A stretch of DNA of 64,000 nt, taken from contig NZ_NCEN01000003.1 in assembly GCF_002280675.1 (NCBI RefSeq), positions 62,001-126,000 of the forward strand, read 5' to 3'. How positions within the stretch are numbered: the stretch's first letter is position 1; each line of letters opens with the position of its first letter. Source of the DNA: Novosphingobium sp. 32-60-15 (GTDB taxonomy: Bacteria; Pseudomonadota; Alphaproteobacteria; Sphingomonadales; Sphingomonadaceae). Under the pieces are notes generated by a model. That model saw nothing but the letters and a program-made list of their open reading frames with translations, had not been told where the DNA came from and made no database searches. Shown here in pieces: positions 44,585-54,917 of this stretch. Made by a program: the position numbers and the translations under genes.

Positions 44585-45526
44585 ATGCCAACCGGTCTAG
44601 TCGCCCTGCTCGACGACATTTCCGTTATCGCCCGCGCTGCTGCATCCTCGCTTGATGATGTCAGTGTGGCCGCTGCCAAGGCGGGATCGAAGGCTGCTGG
44701 CGTCGTGATTGATGACGCCGCCGTAACACCATCCTACGTCACCAATTTTACGCCCGACCGCGAATTGCCGGTGATCCTGCGGATTGCCCGGGGCAGCCTG
44801 TTTAACAAGCTGGTTATCCTTTTGCCGGCAGCCTTGGCTCTCAGTGCGCTTTTGCCCTCGGCCATTACGCCGCTGCTGATGCTGGGCGGGCTTTTCCTGT
44901 GCTTTGAAGGCGCTGAAAAGCTCATCGAGAAGTTTGGCGCTGAAAAGATCGGCGAAACTCTGGAGGACGAACCGACAGACGTCGTCGCCTTTGAAAATGA
45001 ACGTGTTTCGGGCGCTATCAGGACGGACTTGATCCTGTCGGCTGAAATTATGGCCATCGCGCTGGCCGAAGTATCAACGGAAGGACTGGTGCAACAGGGC
45101 ATCATCCTTGCCGTTGTCGGTATTGCCATCACTGTGGCCGTTTATGGCACAGTCGGGCTGATCGTAAAAATGGACGACATCGGCCTACACTTGTCGACCA
45201 AGGCCTCGTCCATCGCCAAAGCGACTGGCCGCCTTTTGCTGCGCGCCATGCCCATACTCCTGACAGTCCTAGCCACCGTGGGCACCGCTGCCATGCTGTG
45301 GGTCGGCGGCGGCATCATCTTGCACGGGCTTGAAGAACTTGGCTTTCCTACCCCAGCTGATATCGCCCACGTCGCCCAATATGCAGTTGAAACGTCCACA
45401 GGCCCGTTTGGCGGCGTGCTGGGTTGGCTGACATATGCGGTACTGTCAGCGCTGGTCGGGCTGGTCCTTGGCACAATTGTAGCCGCCGGTGTGCATGTAG
45501 TGGCCAAGGCGCGCGGCAAGCACTAA
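44585..45526 (+). CDS. DUF808 (YedI-like) membrane protein
   Basis: The 313-residue protein starts GLVALLDDISVIARAAASSLDDVSVAAAKAGSKAAGVVIDDAAVTP and continues ELPVILRIARGSLFNKLVIL, LMLGGLFLCFEGAEKL and RTDLILSAEIMAIAL, the hallmarks of DUF808/YedI proteins. About six to eight membrane helices. Function of the family is unknown. AAGGA lies 13 bases before the ATG. Single gene. Confidence 0.9.
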   Translation: MPTGLVALLDDISVIARAAASSLDDVSVAAAKAGSKAAGVVIDDAAVTPSYVTNFTPDRELPVILRIARGSLFNKLVILLPAALALSALLPSAITPLLMLGGLFLCFEGAEKLIEKFGAEKIGETLEDEPTDVVAFENERVSGAIRTDLILSAEIMAIALAEVSTEGLVQQGIILAVVGIAITVAVYGTVGLIVKMDDIGLHLSTKASSIAKATGRLLLRAMPILLTVLATVGTAAMLWVGGGIILHGLEELGFPTPADIAHVAQYAVETSTGPFGGVLGWLTYAVLSALVGLVLGTIVAAGVHVVAKARGKH

Positions 45527-45539
45527 GGCAGGTGCTAAT

Positions 45540-45908
45540 TCAGGCAGCGCGTCGCATGGCCGCGATCTTTGGCACATGGCCTTCACGGTAGTGCCTGATA
45601 GCAAAGTCGCTGACGAGGCTCTCGAACACGGCGTCATGCAAGGGGTGTTCAAACTCAAGCCCGCTTGACCGGTCGCGTGACCAGATGACGAATGCGGTCT
45701 TTGGACGAAGGCCGGGCAACATCAGCTGGATCGCTTCGTCGATGCGCAACTTTTCAAGCCCTTCGATCCGCGCGCCGTACTGGTTAAGATCCTTAAGGAT
45801 AACCGTTGACCGTTCCGTGCCATGCTTGCAGCGCACGGGAAGTTCAATTCCAACACGCGGGGCGCGGCGATCGGCGTGCATATTGTCAAAATCGGTTTCA
45901 CGCCACAT
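45540..45908 (-). CDS. Single-domain PilZ protein
   Basis: About 122 residues, one PilZ domain: RRAPRVGIELPVRCKHG gives RxxxR, and DLNQYGARIEGLEKL gives the D/NxSxxG position with Gln-Tyr in place of Ser, so c-di-GMP affinity is uncertain. The strand FVIWSRDRSSGLEFEHPL is typical. ATG 45908 has GGAG nine bases upstream and is preferred over a TTG two codons earlier. Convergent with the DUF808 gene, 13 bases apart. Confidence 0.85.
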   Translation of the reverse strand: MWRETDFDNMHADRRAPRVGIELPVRCKHGTERSTVILKDLNQYGARIEGLEKLRIDEAIQLMLPGLRPKTAFVIWSRDRSSGLEFEHPLHDAVFESLVSDFAIRHYREGHVPKIAAMRRAA

Positions 45909-45990
45909 CGCCAATTCTCCGCCCTACGTTAACTACATCAATTAGGACGGTTGGAGAGCGTGGCTTTTCAGGGTAAGGGACACTTTTAAG

Positions 45991-47730
45991 TCAGGCTGCG
46001 TAGCGAAGTGCGATACGATCATCCTGTCCGGTTGTGCGGAATCCATCGACCAGCGAAGACAGCGCCGTAGCCTCGGTCGCCAAAGCCCGCGCTGCCGCTG
46101 TGCTTTCCTCGACCATGGCAGCGTTCTGCTGGGTCATCACGTCCATTTCGCGGACAGCTGCGGTAATCTGTTCCAGGCTGGCGGCCTGATCGATGGCCGC
46201 GCGCGTGACTTCATCCAGCATATCATTGGCAGACTGCACGCTGCCCGAGATTTGTTCGAGCAAAACACCGGTTTGCCCGACGCGTTCCACGCCTGACCCC
46301 ACTTGTATTCCGCTCGTCCGGATCAAATCCTTGATGCTGGACGCTGATTCCGATGATCGCTGCGCCAGTGCGCGCACTTCTGTGGCAACCACGGCAAAGC
46401 CTCGGCCAGCTTCGCCTGCACGCGCAGCTTCAATCCCTGCGTTCAATGCAAGCAAGTTGGTCTGGAATGCTATGCCTTCAATCATATCGATAATTGCGGT
46501 AATTTGCCCAGACGAATGCTGGATTCCGTCCATCGCTTCAATCGCCGTGTCGATCACCGCGCGGCCGTCATTGGCTTCGTTATGTGCCGCAGCAATCGCC
46601 GCGCGCGCTTCATCGGTACGCTGAGACGTGCCTTTGACCAATGCGGTCACGTGATTCATCGACGCTGAAGATTCTTCAAGGCTGGCCGCCTGGCGCGCAT
46701 TGCGTTGGGCAAGATTGTCCGATGCGCTGCGAATTTCGCTTGCGCCTGTGCTCACTTGAACGCTTGCCAGCTTCACTTGGCCAATCGTGCGGTCAAGCTG
46801 CTCAAGCGTTTGGTTGAACGCCGTTTGCAACGCCGCATAGTCCTGCGGCAGTGCATTATTCATGCGGTATGCAAGATCGCCTGCCGCCAGTTTGCCCAAT
46901 GCCTGCGCCATGATGGACACGACTTCGGCCTGCTGCGCTGCGCTAACCTGGCGGGCACGCGCCCCTTCACGGAACACTTCGATCGCGCGGGTAATCTCGC
47001 CGATTTCATCGTGCCGGTGTTCGTGACATTCATTCACATCAAGATCGCCTGTCGCCATTCCGTTCATGGTGGTGGCAACAGCTTGCAGCGGATCAAAAGC
47101 CGTGCGGAACAAGGCGCGAATAGCCATGATCATCAGGCCAATCGCCATGAGGCCGAGCAGCGCGATCAGTCCCATCGCCCAAGTCACCACTTGGCCTGCA
47201 TCTTGCGCAACGGTTGCAACCCGCGCGGTCGCATTCATTGTCAGGCCTTCAATCGATTTGCGATGCGCATCAAACTGTTCACGCGCGTTCAAATAGCTAG
47301 CCTCGGCCCGTGCAGTGTCGCCTTGCTCAAGCGCCGGGATCAGCGATTGATTGACCTCGGTCCAGAATGCTTCAGCTTTCAGCCCGGCATCACCCTCTCT
47401 CGCAGCTTTAAGGTCTTCATCAAGCTTGCCTCCATCCCAATATGCCGCGCGCGTCCGATAAACCTTTTCAAGCCGTGCCAGCGCCAGCTTGCTTTGCGCA
47501 AGAGAACCGGGATTGCGCATAAGTTCCGACACTTCCAGCATCGGTTCTATGACAAAAGCGGGCGGAGGCATGATATCTGCCACAAATTCGTTCATCAGCG
47601 CCTCACGCTGATGGATCGACCCGCCGATGCGGATATGGTTCATCGCCAATCCGGCGCTGAGAATGACAGCAGCGACAACGCCAGTCAGCACAAAACCGCT
47701 GCGCGTTGTCTTCTCACGGATGGTCAGCAT
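45991..47730 (-). CDS. Methyl-accepting chemotaxis protein
   Basis: A 579-residue chemoreceptor. Two membrane helices ([20 protein letters not shown] and [21 protein letters not shown]) bracket a four-helix periplasmic sensor of about 150 residues. Two HAMP-like regions follow ([21 protein letters not shown] and [17 protein letters not shown]). The signalling tip [41 protein letters not shown] is intact. No classic CheB/CheR pentapeptide; the C-terminus is RIALRYAA. Ligand unknown. Confidence 0.93.
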   Translation of the reverse strand: MLTIREKTTRSGFVLTGVVAAVILSAGLAMNHIRIGGSIHQREALMNEFVADIMPPPAFVIEPMLEVSELMRNPGSLAQSKLALARLEKVYRTRAAYWDGGKLDEDLKAAREGDAGLKAEAFWTEVNQSLIPALEQGDTARAEASYLNAREQFDAHRKSIEGLTMNATARVATVAQDAGQVVTWAMGLIALLGLMAIGLMIMAIRALFRTAFDPLQAVATTMNGMATGDLDVNECHEHRHDEIGEITRAIEVFREGARARQVSAAQQAEVVSIMAQALGKLAAGDLAYRMNNALPQDYAALQTAFNQTLEQLDRTIGQVKLASVQVSTGASEIRSASDNLAQRNARQAASLEESSASMNHVTALVKGTSQRTDEARAAIAAAHNEANDGRAVIDTAIEAMDGIQHSSGQITAIIDMIEGIAFQTNLLALNAGIEAARAGEAGRGFAVVATEVRALAQRSSESASSIKDLIRTSGIQVGSGVERVGQTGVLLEQISGSVQSANDMLDEVTRAAIDQAASLEQITAAVREMDVMTQQNAAMVEESTAAARALATEATALSSLVDGFRTTGQDDRIALRYAA

Positions 47731-47833
47731 TGAACGTCCTCTTTTGCGTAGGGGACTGCCCTTAGCAAAAAGACGATGTAAAACGATTGCAGCGCATCCT
47801 GATACAAATGCAGATGCAGCATTACCGCCAAAT

Positions 47834-49270
47834 TTACGATATCAGAAGGCGATTGAATATGTCGTGCGCAAAGGCCGACAATGTATCGTCCCGCGCGCCC
47901 ATAATAACTATGCGATCATCTGTTTGAGCAAGCGCGATAATTCGTTCAGCGCAATCGGCGCGGTCTGGAATATGCTCAGCTTTTCCGCCATGTATTCCGA
48001 TCAATCTAGCAATGCGCTCTGACCCGACGGAGCGATCAACCGTGCCACCGAAATAAACCGGATCGCACAAAATCGTTAAGTCGTTTGTTCCAAGACCCTC
48101 AGCCATGACCTCGGCCAATTCGGCGCCCATTTGGCGCAACGGGCCATATCCGTGCGGCTGGAAGAACGCGATGATTCGTCCCGGATGCGCGCGCAATGTG
48201 GCCAGCGTCGCGGCGATCTTTTCGGGGTTGTGGCCGAAATCATCGATAACGGTAATCCCGCCAGCTGTGGTGCCGACTATATCAAAGCGCCGGGCAAGCC
48301 CCGCGAAGCTGGCGATGTGGTCCACGGCTTCGGCCACGCCAAGGCCCGCAGCGTTGGCAGCAGAAATGGCTGCCAATGCGTTGGAAAGGTTGTGGCGTCC
48401 AGGCACTTGCAGTCGCAGCGCGTGTGTCGTGCCATCGCGGCGGTCGATCAATTCAGCGGTGATATTGGTTGCCCCATCGCTGATCGACCCGTCGGTAACG
48501 CTGATCATTGCATCTTCAGACAAGCCAAACGTTACAACGCTCTCTGCACGGTCCACCAGCGCCATGCTTTCCTCGTCATCAGCGTTGATCACCGCGGTGC
48601 CTGCGCATTCCAGGAAATTTCCAAACAATTCGCGCAGTTCCTCCAGACTCTTATGATCAAGACTGACGTTGTTGAGCACAGCGATGGTGGGACGATACAG
48701 CGCTATAGACCCATCACTCTCATCCACTTCGGAAACGAACATGCCGCCCGTTCCCACGCGGGCAGAGGCGAATGGTGCTTCAGGTGCGACAAAGTTCTTC
48801 ATTACCGCGCCGTTCATGATCGTCGGATCGCGGCCTGCTTCGGTCAAAATCCAACCGATCATACCTGTCACCGTCGATTTGCCGCTGGTCCCGCCAACTG
48901 CAATTGAATGAGGCGCGGCGTTAAACAGTGCAGACAGCAATTCGGCGCGGCTCATCCTTGCGCAGCCAAGGGCCGTGGCGCGGACCACTTCGGGCACGGT
49001 GTCCTCAACTGCGGCTGAAGCGACAAGCACTTGTCCCGCCGACGTTATGCCCGATCCATCTTGCGGGAACAGTGTAAAGCCCAGCGTTTCAAGCCAGGCA
49101 AACTTTTCCGGGGTGCGTCCCTGATCGCGGCTACGGTCAGACCCTGCCACCCGCGCGCCCATGCCGCGCAAAATCAACGCGAGCGGCAACATGCCCGATC
49201 CACCAATCCCGCAGAAGAACCATTCACGGGCAGAGAGACTTTCGGGCGACAGGTCGGCAAGGTTTGTCAT
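47834..49270 (-). CDS. Mur ligase family protein, probable murein-recycling (Mpl-like) ligase
   Basis: The 478-residue protein has the three Mur-ligase domains: [32 protein letters not shown] (as in MurC/Mpl), a P-loop GGTSGKST at residues 126-133, [29 protein letters not shown] and [11 protein letters not shown]. Mpl/MurC normally have GTHGKTT at the P-loop; here it is GTSGKST. It is not in a mur/dcw cluster. It is divergent from an LD-carboxypeptidase gene 87 bases away, which suggests attaching recycled peptide to UDP-MurNAc. MurC activity is the alternative. Confidence 0.82.
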   Translation of the reverse strand: MTNLADLSPESLSAREWFFCGIGGSGMLPLALILRGMGARVAGSDRSRDQGRTPEKFAWLETLGFTLFPQDGSGITSAGQVLVASAAVEDTVPEVVRATALGCARMSRAELLSALFNAAPHSIAVGGTSGKSTVTGMIGWILTEAGRDPTIMNGAVMKNFVAPEAPFASARVGTGGMFVSEVDESDGSIALYRPTIAVLNNVSLDHKSLEELRELFGNFLECAGTAVINADDEESMALVDRAESVVTFGLSEDAMISVTDGSISDGATNITAELIDRRDGTTHALRLQVPGRHNLSNALAAISAANAAGLGVAEAVDHIASFAGLARRFDIVGTTAGGITVIDDFGHNPEKIAATLATLRAHPGRIIAFFQPHGYGPLRQMGAELAEVMAEGLGTNDLTILCDPVYFGGTVDRSVGSERIARLIGIHGGKAEHIPDRADCAERIIALAQTDDRIVIMGARDDTLSAFAHDIFNRLLIS

Positions 49271-49357
49271 AACCTATCGGGTATTCGTCTGCGCGTTCGG
49301 TGACAACCACCAGATTTCCAGTTTCACCAGACGCGTGAACCTGTCTAGGATGGCGCG

Positions 49358-50179
49358 GTGACCAAACGTATCGCCATATGCGCTCCTTCGACTCCGTTCA
49401 GCCGCAGCGATGCAGCGCGCGTCACGGCTTTGGCGGCGGCGGAATTTCCGTCATTAGAGCTTATTTTTCACGACCAATGCTTTGCCAGCGAAGGCCATTT
49501 TGCCGGGCCAGATGCGCAGCGTTTGTCCGCTTTTGTTGAATGCGCCAATGATCCTGCGTTCGATGCGGTATGGTTCGTGCGCGGCGGCTATGGCGCAAAC
49601 CGTATCGCGATGGACGCACTGGCGCTGCTCGGTCCGGCCGCGAGTGACAAGCACTTCCTTGGTTACTCTGATGCGGGCACTCTGCTTGGACTGCTCTACC
49701 GCGCACGGATCGGGCGGCAGGTTCACGCGCCCATGCCCAATGATATCCGCCGAGCCGGCGGCGATGCAGCGGTGCGGCGCACGTTAGCATGGCTTGGCGG
49801 TTCGACAAGCGGGCTGGAGCCATCGCTCGATGGACAGACACCGGCGGTCGCGTTCAACCTGATGACACTGGCGATGCTGTGCGGAACCCCGCTTTTGCCC
49901 GATTTGGCCGGTCATGTGGTGATGATCGAAGAAGTTGCTGAATATGACTATGCCGTTGACCGACTTTTGTTCAGCGTTACCAACCATTTGGCGTCCATGG
50001 GTATCGCGGGCCTGCGTCTGGGCCGGGTAAGCGACGTCCCCGAAAATGACCGCCCTTTTGGCTGCGCGGTTGAAGATATGGTGCGCTTCTGGTGCGCGCG
50101 AACCGGCATTTCCTATCTTGGCGATGCCGACATTGGCCATGACGTTGATAACAAGATCGTGCCGTTCGGTCTTGCTTGA
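49358..50179 (+). CDS. ldcA: LD-carboxypeptidase (S66 family)
   Basis: LdcA removes the terminal D-Ala from recycled murein tetrapeptides in the cytoplasm. The 273-residue protein has RGGYGANRI, nucleophile Ser104 in FLGYSDAGTLL, Glu191/192 in IEEVAEYDYAVDRLL and His261 in GDADIGHDVDNKIVPFG, the Ser-Glu-His set of family S66. No signal peptide, consistent with a cytoplasmic recycling enzyme. The start is GTG 49358. Divergent from the Mur ligase gene; fabD follows 47 bases later. Confidence 0.93.
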   Translation: MTKRIAICAPSTPFSRSDAARVTALAAAEFPSLELIFHDQCFASEGHFAGPDAQRLSAFVECANDPAFDAVWFVRGGYGANRIAMDALALLGPAASDKHFLGYSDAGTLLGLLYRARIGRQVHAPMPNDIRRAGGDAAVRRTLAWLGGSTSGLEPSLDGQTPAVAFNLMTLAMLCGTPLLPDLAGHVVMIEEVAEYDYAVDRLLFSVTNHLASMGIAGLRLGRVSDVPENDRPFGCAVEDMVRFWCARTGISYLGDADIGHDVDNKIVPFGLA

Positions 50180-50226
50180 CCAGCGGACGCGGCATAGGGC
50201 CACAGGCCGAATATGTGGAGGGTCTG

Positions 50227-51162
50227 ATGCGAGCGTTCGTTTTTCCGGGGCAGGGCAGCCAAAAGATCGGCATGGGTGTCGAACTCGCGCAAGCCAGCGC
50301 AATTGCGCGCGAGGTGTTCGAGGAAGTTGATGAGGCGCTTGGCCAAAAGCTCTTTCAGATTATGAAAGACGGGCCGGAGGACGCTCTCACCCTTACAGAA
50401 AATGCCCAGCCCGCGATCATGGCCAATGCCATCGCGGTCTTGCGCGTGTTGGAAAAGGAAGGCGGCATCAGCCTTGCTGACAAGGCCGATTTCGTCGCAG
50501 GCCACAGCCTTGGTGAATATACTGCCCTGTGCGCAGCGGGTGCATTCAGCCTTGCTGACACGGCGCGCCTGCTAAAGCTGCGCGGGCAATCGATGCAGGC
50601 TGCTGTGCCTGTCGGTATCGGCGCGATGTGTGCTTTGCTGGGCGCCGATATCGAAAAGGCGACTGCTCTGGCTGAAGCGGCGGCTGAAGGAGAAGTTTGC
50701 ACAGTCGCCAATGACAATGACCCGACGCAAGTCGTGCTGTCTGGCCACAAGGCCGCGATTGAGCGTGCCGTGGCGATGGTCAAGGACCACGGCATCAAGC
50801 GCGGCGTTTTACTGCCAGTATCAGCGCCTTTCCATTGCCCGCTGATGCAACCTGCCGCCGATGCCATGGCTGAAGCCTTTGAAAAAACCCCGCCCGGACC
50901 ATTGCGTGTGGCTCTGTTCGCGAACGTTACCGCATCAATCGTCACCGATCCTGCCGAAGTAAAGCGCTTGCTGGTCGAACAGGTCACCGGCCGCGTGCGC
51001 TGGCGCGAAAGCGCAATCGCGATGAAGGCCGCAGGCGTTGAACAATTCATCGAACTCGGCGGCAAAGTCCTCGGCCCCATGATCACCCGTTCAGCCGGCG
51101 ACGTTTCCGTAACAAGCGTCATCGGCATGGCGGATATTGAAAACATTCTGAAGGAGCTTTGA
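50227..51162 (+). CDS. fabD: Malonyl-CoA:ACP transacylase FabD
   Basis: FabD loads malonate onto acyl carrier protein for fatty acid synthesis. The 311-residue protein begins MRAFVFPGQGSQKIGMG; catalytic Ser94 is in AGHSLGEYTAL and His203 in SAPFHCPLM. ATG 50227 has GGAGGG five bases upstream, which decides the start. fabG follows five bases later; acpP and fabF are not in this window. Confidence 0.97.
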   Translation: MRAFVFPGQGSQKIGMGVELAQASAIAREVFEEVDEALGQKLFQIMKDGPEDALTLTENAQPAIMANAIAVLRVLEKEGGISLADKADFVAGHSLGEYTALCAAGAFSLADTARLLKLRGQSMQAAVPVGIGAMCALLGADIEKATALAEAAAEGEVCTVANDNDPTQVVLSGHKAAIERAVAMVKDHGIKRGVLLPVSAPFHCPLMQPAADAMAEAFEKTPPGPLRVALFANVTASIVTDPAEVKRLLVEQVTGRVRWRESAIAMKAAGVEQFIELGGKVLGPMITRSAGDVSVTSVIGMADIENILKEL

Positions 51163-51167
51163 AACCC

Positions 51168-51932
51168 ATGGAAAACCGTCTTTTTGACCTGACCGGGATG
51201 ACTGCTCTGGTCACGGGTGCCGCTGGGGGTATTGGTTCGGCGATCTGCCATGCGCTTGCCAGCCAGGGTGCGCGGTTGGCGCTTTCGGGGACAAACCCCG
51301 CAAAACTTCGCGCCTTTCGCGAGGAGTTGAACGAAACCTACAATCAGGATCACGTCGAGATTACCTGTGACTTGTCGAATACCGAGCAGGTCGAGCATCT
51401 CGTGCCTGCTGCACTCGATACTTTGGGCAAGCTGGATATTCTGGTGAACAACGCCGGAATTACGCGCGACAACCTGACCATGCGGATGAAGGATGAAGAG
51501 TGGGATGCGGTGATCCGCGTCAACCTTGAAGCAGCCTTCCGCTTGATGCGCGCGGCGACCAAGCCGATGATGAAGGCGCGGTTTGGCCGCATCGTCACGA
51601 TCACTAGCGTTGTGGGTGCCACCGGCAATCCCGGACAGATCAACTATGCCGCCGCCAAGGCGGGGCTTGTCGGCATGTCGAAATCCTTGGGGCAGGAATT
51701 GGCCACCCGCAATGTGACGGTCAATTGCGTCGCGCCCGGCTTTATCCGCACTGCCATGACCGACATCCTGCCCGATGCGCAGAAGGACGCGCTTAACGCG
51801 CGCATCCCGATGGGCCGGATGGGCGAGGGATCAGACATCGGCGCAGCCGTCGCCTACCTTGCCTCGCGTGAAGCAGGTTATGTCACCGGGCAGACGCTGC
51901 ACGTGAATGGCGGCATGGCTATGATGTCCTGA
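51168..51932 (+). CDS. fabG: 3-oxoacyl-ACP reductase FabG
   Basis: FabG reduces 3-ketoacyl-ACP with NADPH. A 254-residue SDR: TGAAGGIG cofactor loop at residues 16-23, NNAGITRDNLTMRM, catalytic ITSVVGATGNPGQINYAAAKAG (Ser, Tyr, Lys) and VAPGFIRTAMT. ATG 51168 is chosen, with AAGGAG 11 bases upstream overlapping the end of fabD. Forms an operon with fabD. Confidence 0.96.
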   Translation: MENRLFDLTGMTALVTGAAGGIGSAICHALASQGARLALSGTNPAKLRAFREELNETYNQDHVEITCDLSNTEQVEHLVPAALDTLGKLDILVNNAGITRDNLTMRMKDEEWDAVIRVNLEAAFRLMRAATKPMMKARFGRIVTITSVVGATGNPGQINYAAAKAGLVGMSKSLGQELATRNVTVNCVAPGFIRTAMTDILPDAQKDALNARIPMGRMGEGSDIGAAVAYLASREAGYVTGQTLHVNGGMAMMS

Positions 51933-52141
51933 TCCGGGGCAGTGAGGCGTATTGGCCCCCGATATCCCCGGAATGGGTGCGTTTTATCCCCAGCTTAGGC
52001 GGTATGGGCGGGACTGGCGCTTGCCGCGTCTCGCCCTCGCGTTAAGACAGATGGTCCGAACCGTACGCTGGGGACGTGATTCCCCAGCCCTGTCAATGCA
52101 CGGGGAAGGGCTTTGCCCGTACCCGGGGGGATCGAGACGAA

Positions 52142-53269
52142 ATGAAGGCGACGATTGAACGCGCGACGTTGCTGCGCTGCTTGTCCCACGTCCAGTCGGT
52201 GGTTGAACGCCGCAATACCATTCCGATTCTGTCGAATGTGCTGATCGAAGCATTGCCCGGCAATCGGGTGCGATTGATGGCAACCGACCTTGATTTGCAG
52301 ATCATTGAATCAATGGCTGCTGTTTCGGTGGAAATGCCCGGCGCAATCACCGTATCGGCGCATTTGCTGTTCGATATCGCCCGCAAGTTGCCAGATGGCA
52401 GCCAAGTAAGCCTTGAAACAGCTGACAACCGTATGGTGGTCAAGGCAGGCCGCAGCCGCTTCCAGCTGCCCACCTTGCCGCGTGATGATTTTCCTGTGAT
52501 CGTTGAAGGTGATCTGCCGCACAGCTTTGAAGTGCCAGCCCGCACTTTGGCCGAACTGATTGATCGCACACGTTTTGCGATCTCAACCGAAGAAACGCGC
52601 TATTACCTCAACGGTATCTTCCTCCACGTTTCGGACGATCAACAGCCCGTGCTGAAAGCTGCGGCGACTGACGGCCACCGTCTGGCCCGCTTCACCATTG
52701 CCCGCCCCGAAGGCGCTGAAGGCATGCCCGATGTGATCGTGCCGCGCAAATGCGTTGGCGAATTGCGCAAGCTGCTCGAAGAAGTGCTTGATACCGCAGT
52801 GCTGCTTGATCTTTCGGCCAGCAAAGTGCGCTTTACGCTTGGCGGGGAAAACGGCGTTGTCCTCACCAGCAAGCTGATTGACGGCACGTTCCCTGACTAT
52901 AGCCGCGTGATTCCCACCGGTAACGACAAGCTGCTCCGGCTTGATCCGCGCGCCTTCTTTGAAGGCGTTGATCGTGTGGCTACCATCGCTACGGAAAAGA
53001 CCCGCGCTGTGAAAATGGCGCTGGATAAAGACCGTGTCACGCTGTCGGTCACCAGCCCGGACAACGGCACCGCAGCCGAAGAAATCGCTGCCGACTATTC
53101 GGCTGACGGTTTTGAAATCGGCTTTAACGCCAATTACCTCAAAGACATTCTCAGCCAGATTGATGGTGATACGGTGGAATTGCATCTTGCCGATGCAGGG
53201 GCACCCACGCTGATCCGCAAAGACGATAAGTCGGCTGCACTATACGTACTAATGCCTATGCGGGTTTAG
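52142..53269 (+). CDS. dnaN: DNA polymerase III sliding clamp (beta subunit)
   Basis: DnaN is the ring-shaped processivity clamp. The 375-residue protein begins MKATIERATLLRCLSHVQSVVERRNTIPILSNVLIEA and ends LYVLMPMRV, both typical. Three clamp domains are expected; ATDGHRLARF and PRKCVGELRKLLEE are visible. An internal KATIER start and GGGGGA about 11 bases upstream support ATG 52142. The 209-base leader may hold its promoter; no oriC or dnaA is near. Confidence 0.97.
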   Translation: MKATIERATLLRCLSHVQSVVERRNTIPILSNVLIEALPGNRVRLMATDLDLQIIESMAAVSVEMPGAITVSAHLLFDIARKLPDGSQVSLETADNRMVVKAGRSRFQLPTLPRDDFPVIVEGDLPHSFEVPARTLAELIDRTRFAISTEETRYYLNGIFLHVSDDQQPVLKAAATDGHRLARFTIARPEGAEGMPDVIVPRKCVGELRKLLEEVLDTAVLLDLSASKVRFTLGGENGVVLTSKLIDGTFPDYSRVIPTGNDKLLRLDPRAFFEGVDRVATIATEKTRAVKMALDKDRVTLSVTSPDNGTAAEEIAADYSADGFEIGFNANYLKDILSQIDGDTVELHLADAGAPTLIRKDDKSAALYVLMPMRV

Positions 53270-53480
53270 TGTCTCTTGACCCTGAACTTTCGCGCATGTT
53301 GACCCGGTGCAGGCTGAACAGATTGGGCTCCAACCTGCACATAGCCTTGCCAATCCGTTAACATTGCAGTTGTATTTCGGTGGGTTATTACGGGACCTAT
53401 TGTTACCCTGTGATTCAAATTACCATGGCACATTAGGCTGATGCGGAGGGATCACTCTCTTCGGATCAGGAGTAATGGGT

Positions 53481-54917
53481 ATGACGCCAGTGGTTGAGAA
53501 TCGGGATATCGCGAAGAAGCTTGAGTTCTACAACATCAGCTCCGCTGATTTTGAGAGGTTCTCAGGATTGGCGCGCGCGCTCGACAAGTACGCCCCGGCC
53601 GCACTCGACAAGCTTTACGAACAGATTGCGTCAACGCCTGAAACTGCTGCTTTCTTTGGCTCGCGCAAAATGATGACTCATGCGCGGGACGAGCAAGTTC
53701 AGCATTGGGCCAGCATGTTTGCCGGCCGTGCCGACAACGCTTACTTCGATAGCGCAGAAGTGGTCGGCAATGTCCATGCGCGGATCGGCCTGGAGCCGGG
53801 CTGGTACATCGGCGCTTACGCGATGATGCTTGATCAGGTCATCAACGGTATGTTCGCAGGCCCCGCGGGCATGATGGGCGCCAAGAAAAAAGCACGTTCC
53901 GTCGGCTCGCTGGTCAAGATGGCGCTGCTTGATATGGAAATCGCCATTTCGGCTTACTTTAAAGTTGAAGAACGCGCCCGAATCGCCGTGATTGACGAAG
54001 TCAGCGCTTCCTTGAGCGCGATGGCTGAGGGCGATTTTGCTACCAAAGCTCCTGAATTGCCGGCCGCATTTGCCGAACTTCAAGCGCGTCTGGACGGTAT
54101 GCGCCATCAAGTATCGCAGGCCCTTGGTGACGTCGCGGATACGTCGACGGCTGTGGGCATCGGCGCGAAGGAAATTCGTCAAGCCTCTGATGATTTGGCG
54201 CGCCGTACCGAACAGCAGGCGGCGAGCCTGGAAGAAGCATCGGCTGCGATGACCACACTGGCATCCAACGTGCGCGATTCTGCAAAAGACGCAGCCCACA
54301 TGCATGATTCAGTGCAACAGGCCCATGGCGAAGCGATGAAGGGCGGGGCAGTAGTCGGCGAAGCGGTAGCCGCAATGAAAGACATCCACAGCTCGGCGCA
54401 AGAGATCGGCAAGATCATCTCGGTCATCGATGGCATCGCCTTCCAGACCAACCTGCTGGCCCTCAATGCCGGGGTTGAGGCTGCCCGTGCCGGTGAAGCC
54501 GGGCGCGGGTTCGCCGTCGTCGCCACCGAAGTACGGGCCTTGGCCCAGCGTACCGCCGATGCGGCAAGCGACATCAAGACCTTGATCAGCGCCAGTTCCA
54601 GCCAGGTTGAACGCGGCGTAAACCTGGTCGGCCAATCTGGCGAAACATTCGCTGTTATCGTTGAACAAGTGGGCCATGTGGCGGAACTTGCCAGCAACAT
54701 CGCCCGCATGGCCAGCGAACAAGCCACCAACATTGGCCAAGTGCGCGAAACCGTGCGCGAAATGGACACGATGACCCAGCAAAACGCAGCGATGGTTGAA
54801 GAAGCTACGGCTGCTGCGCGCAGTCTCGCCAATGAATCCAGTCGGTTGTCGACGCTCGTGTCAAACTTCCGGCTTGAAACACAAGCGGTGGCGGCAGGCT
54901 ACCGGCACGCAGCCTAA
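53481..54917 (+). CDS. Globin-coupled methyl-accepting chemotaxis protein
   Basis: A soluble chemoreceptor of about 478 residues with no membrane helix. Residues 1-170 form a protoglobin/HemAT-type sensor: EVVGNVHARIGLEPGWYIGAYAMMLD contains the proximal His (residue 99 from this start) and the FYNISSADF start is typical. A linker (AISAYFKVEERARIAVIDEVSAS) leads to the methyl-accepting domain with intact tip [41 protein letters not shown]. Oxygen sensing (aerotaxis) is inferred. AGGAG lies eight bases before ATG 53481; ATG 53475 is too close. The C-terminus GYRHAA resembles that of the other receptor. Confidence 0.92.
   Translation: MTPVVENRDIAKKLEFYNISSADFERFSGLARALDKYAPAALDKLYEQIASTPETAAFFGSRKMMTHARDEQVQHWASMFAGRADNAYFDSAEVVGNVHARIGLEPGWYIGAYAMMLDQVINGMFAGPAGMMGAKKKARSVGSLVKMALLDMEIAISAYFKVEERARIAVIDEVSASLSAMAEGDFATKAPELPAAFAELQARLDGMRHQVSQALGDVADTSTAVGIGAKEIRQASDDLARRTEQQAASLEEASAAMTTLASNVRDSAKDAAHMHDSVQQAHGEAMKGGAVVGEAVAAMKDIHSSAQEIGKIISVIDGIAFQTNLLALNAGVEAARAGEAGRGFAVVATEVRALAQRTADAASDIKTLISASSSQVERGVNLVGQSGETFAVIVEQVGHVAELASNIARMASEQATNIGQVRETVREMDTMTQQNAAMVEEATAAARSLANESSRLSTLVSNFRLETQAVAAGYRHAA

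Noticed and set aside
46705..47733. 342-codon frame opposite the chemoreceptor
   Set aside because: Fully antisense to an unambiguous chemoreceptor gene, with His/Arg-rich shadow composition.
53307..53340. GTGCAGG...CCTGCAC inverted repeat after dnaN
   Set aside because: Seven pairs around a 20-base loop and no T run; might be a regulatory site for the globin receptor but nothing supports it.
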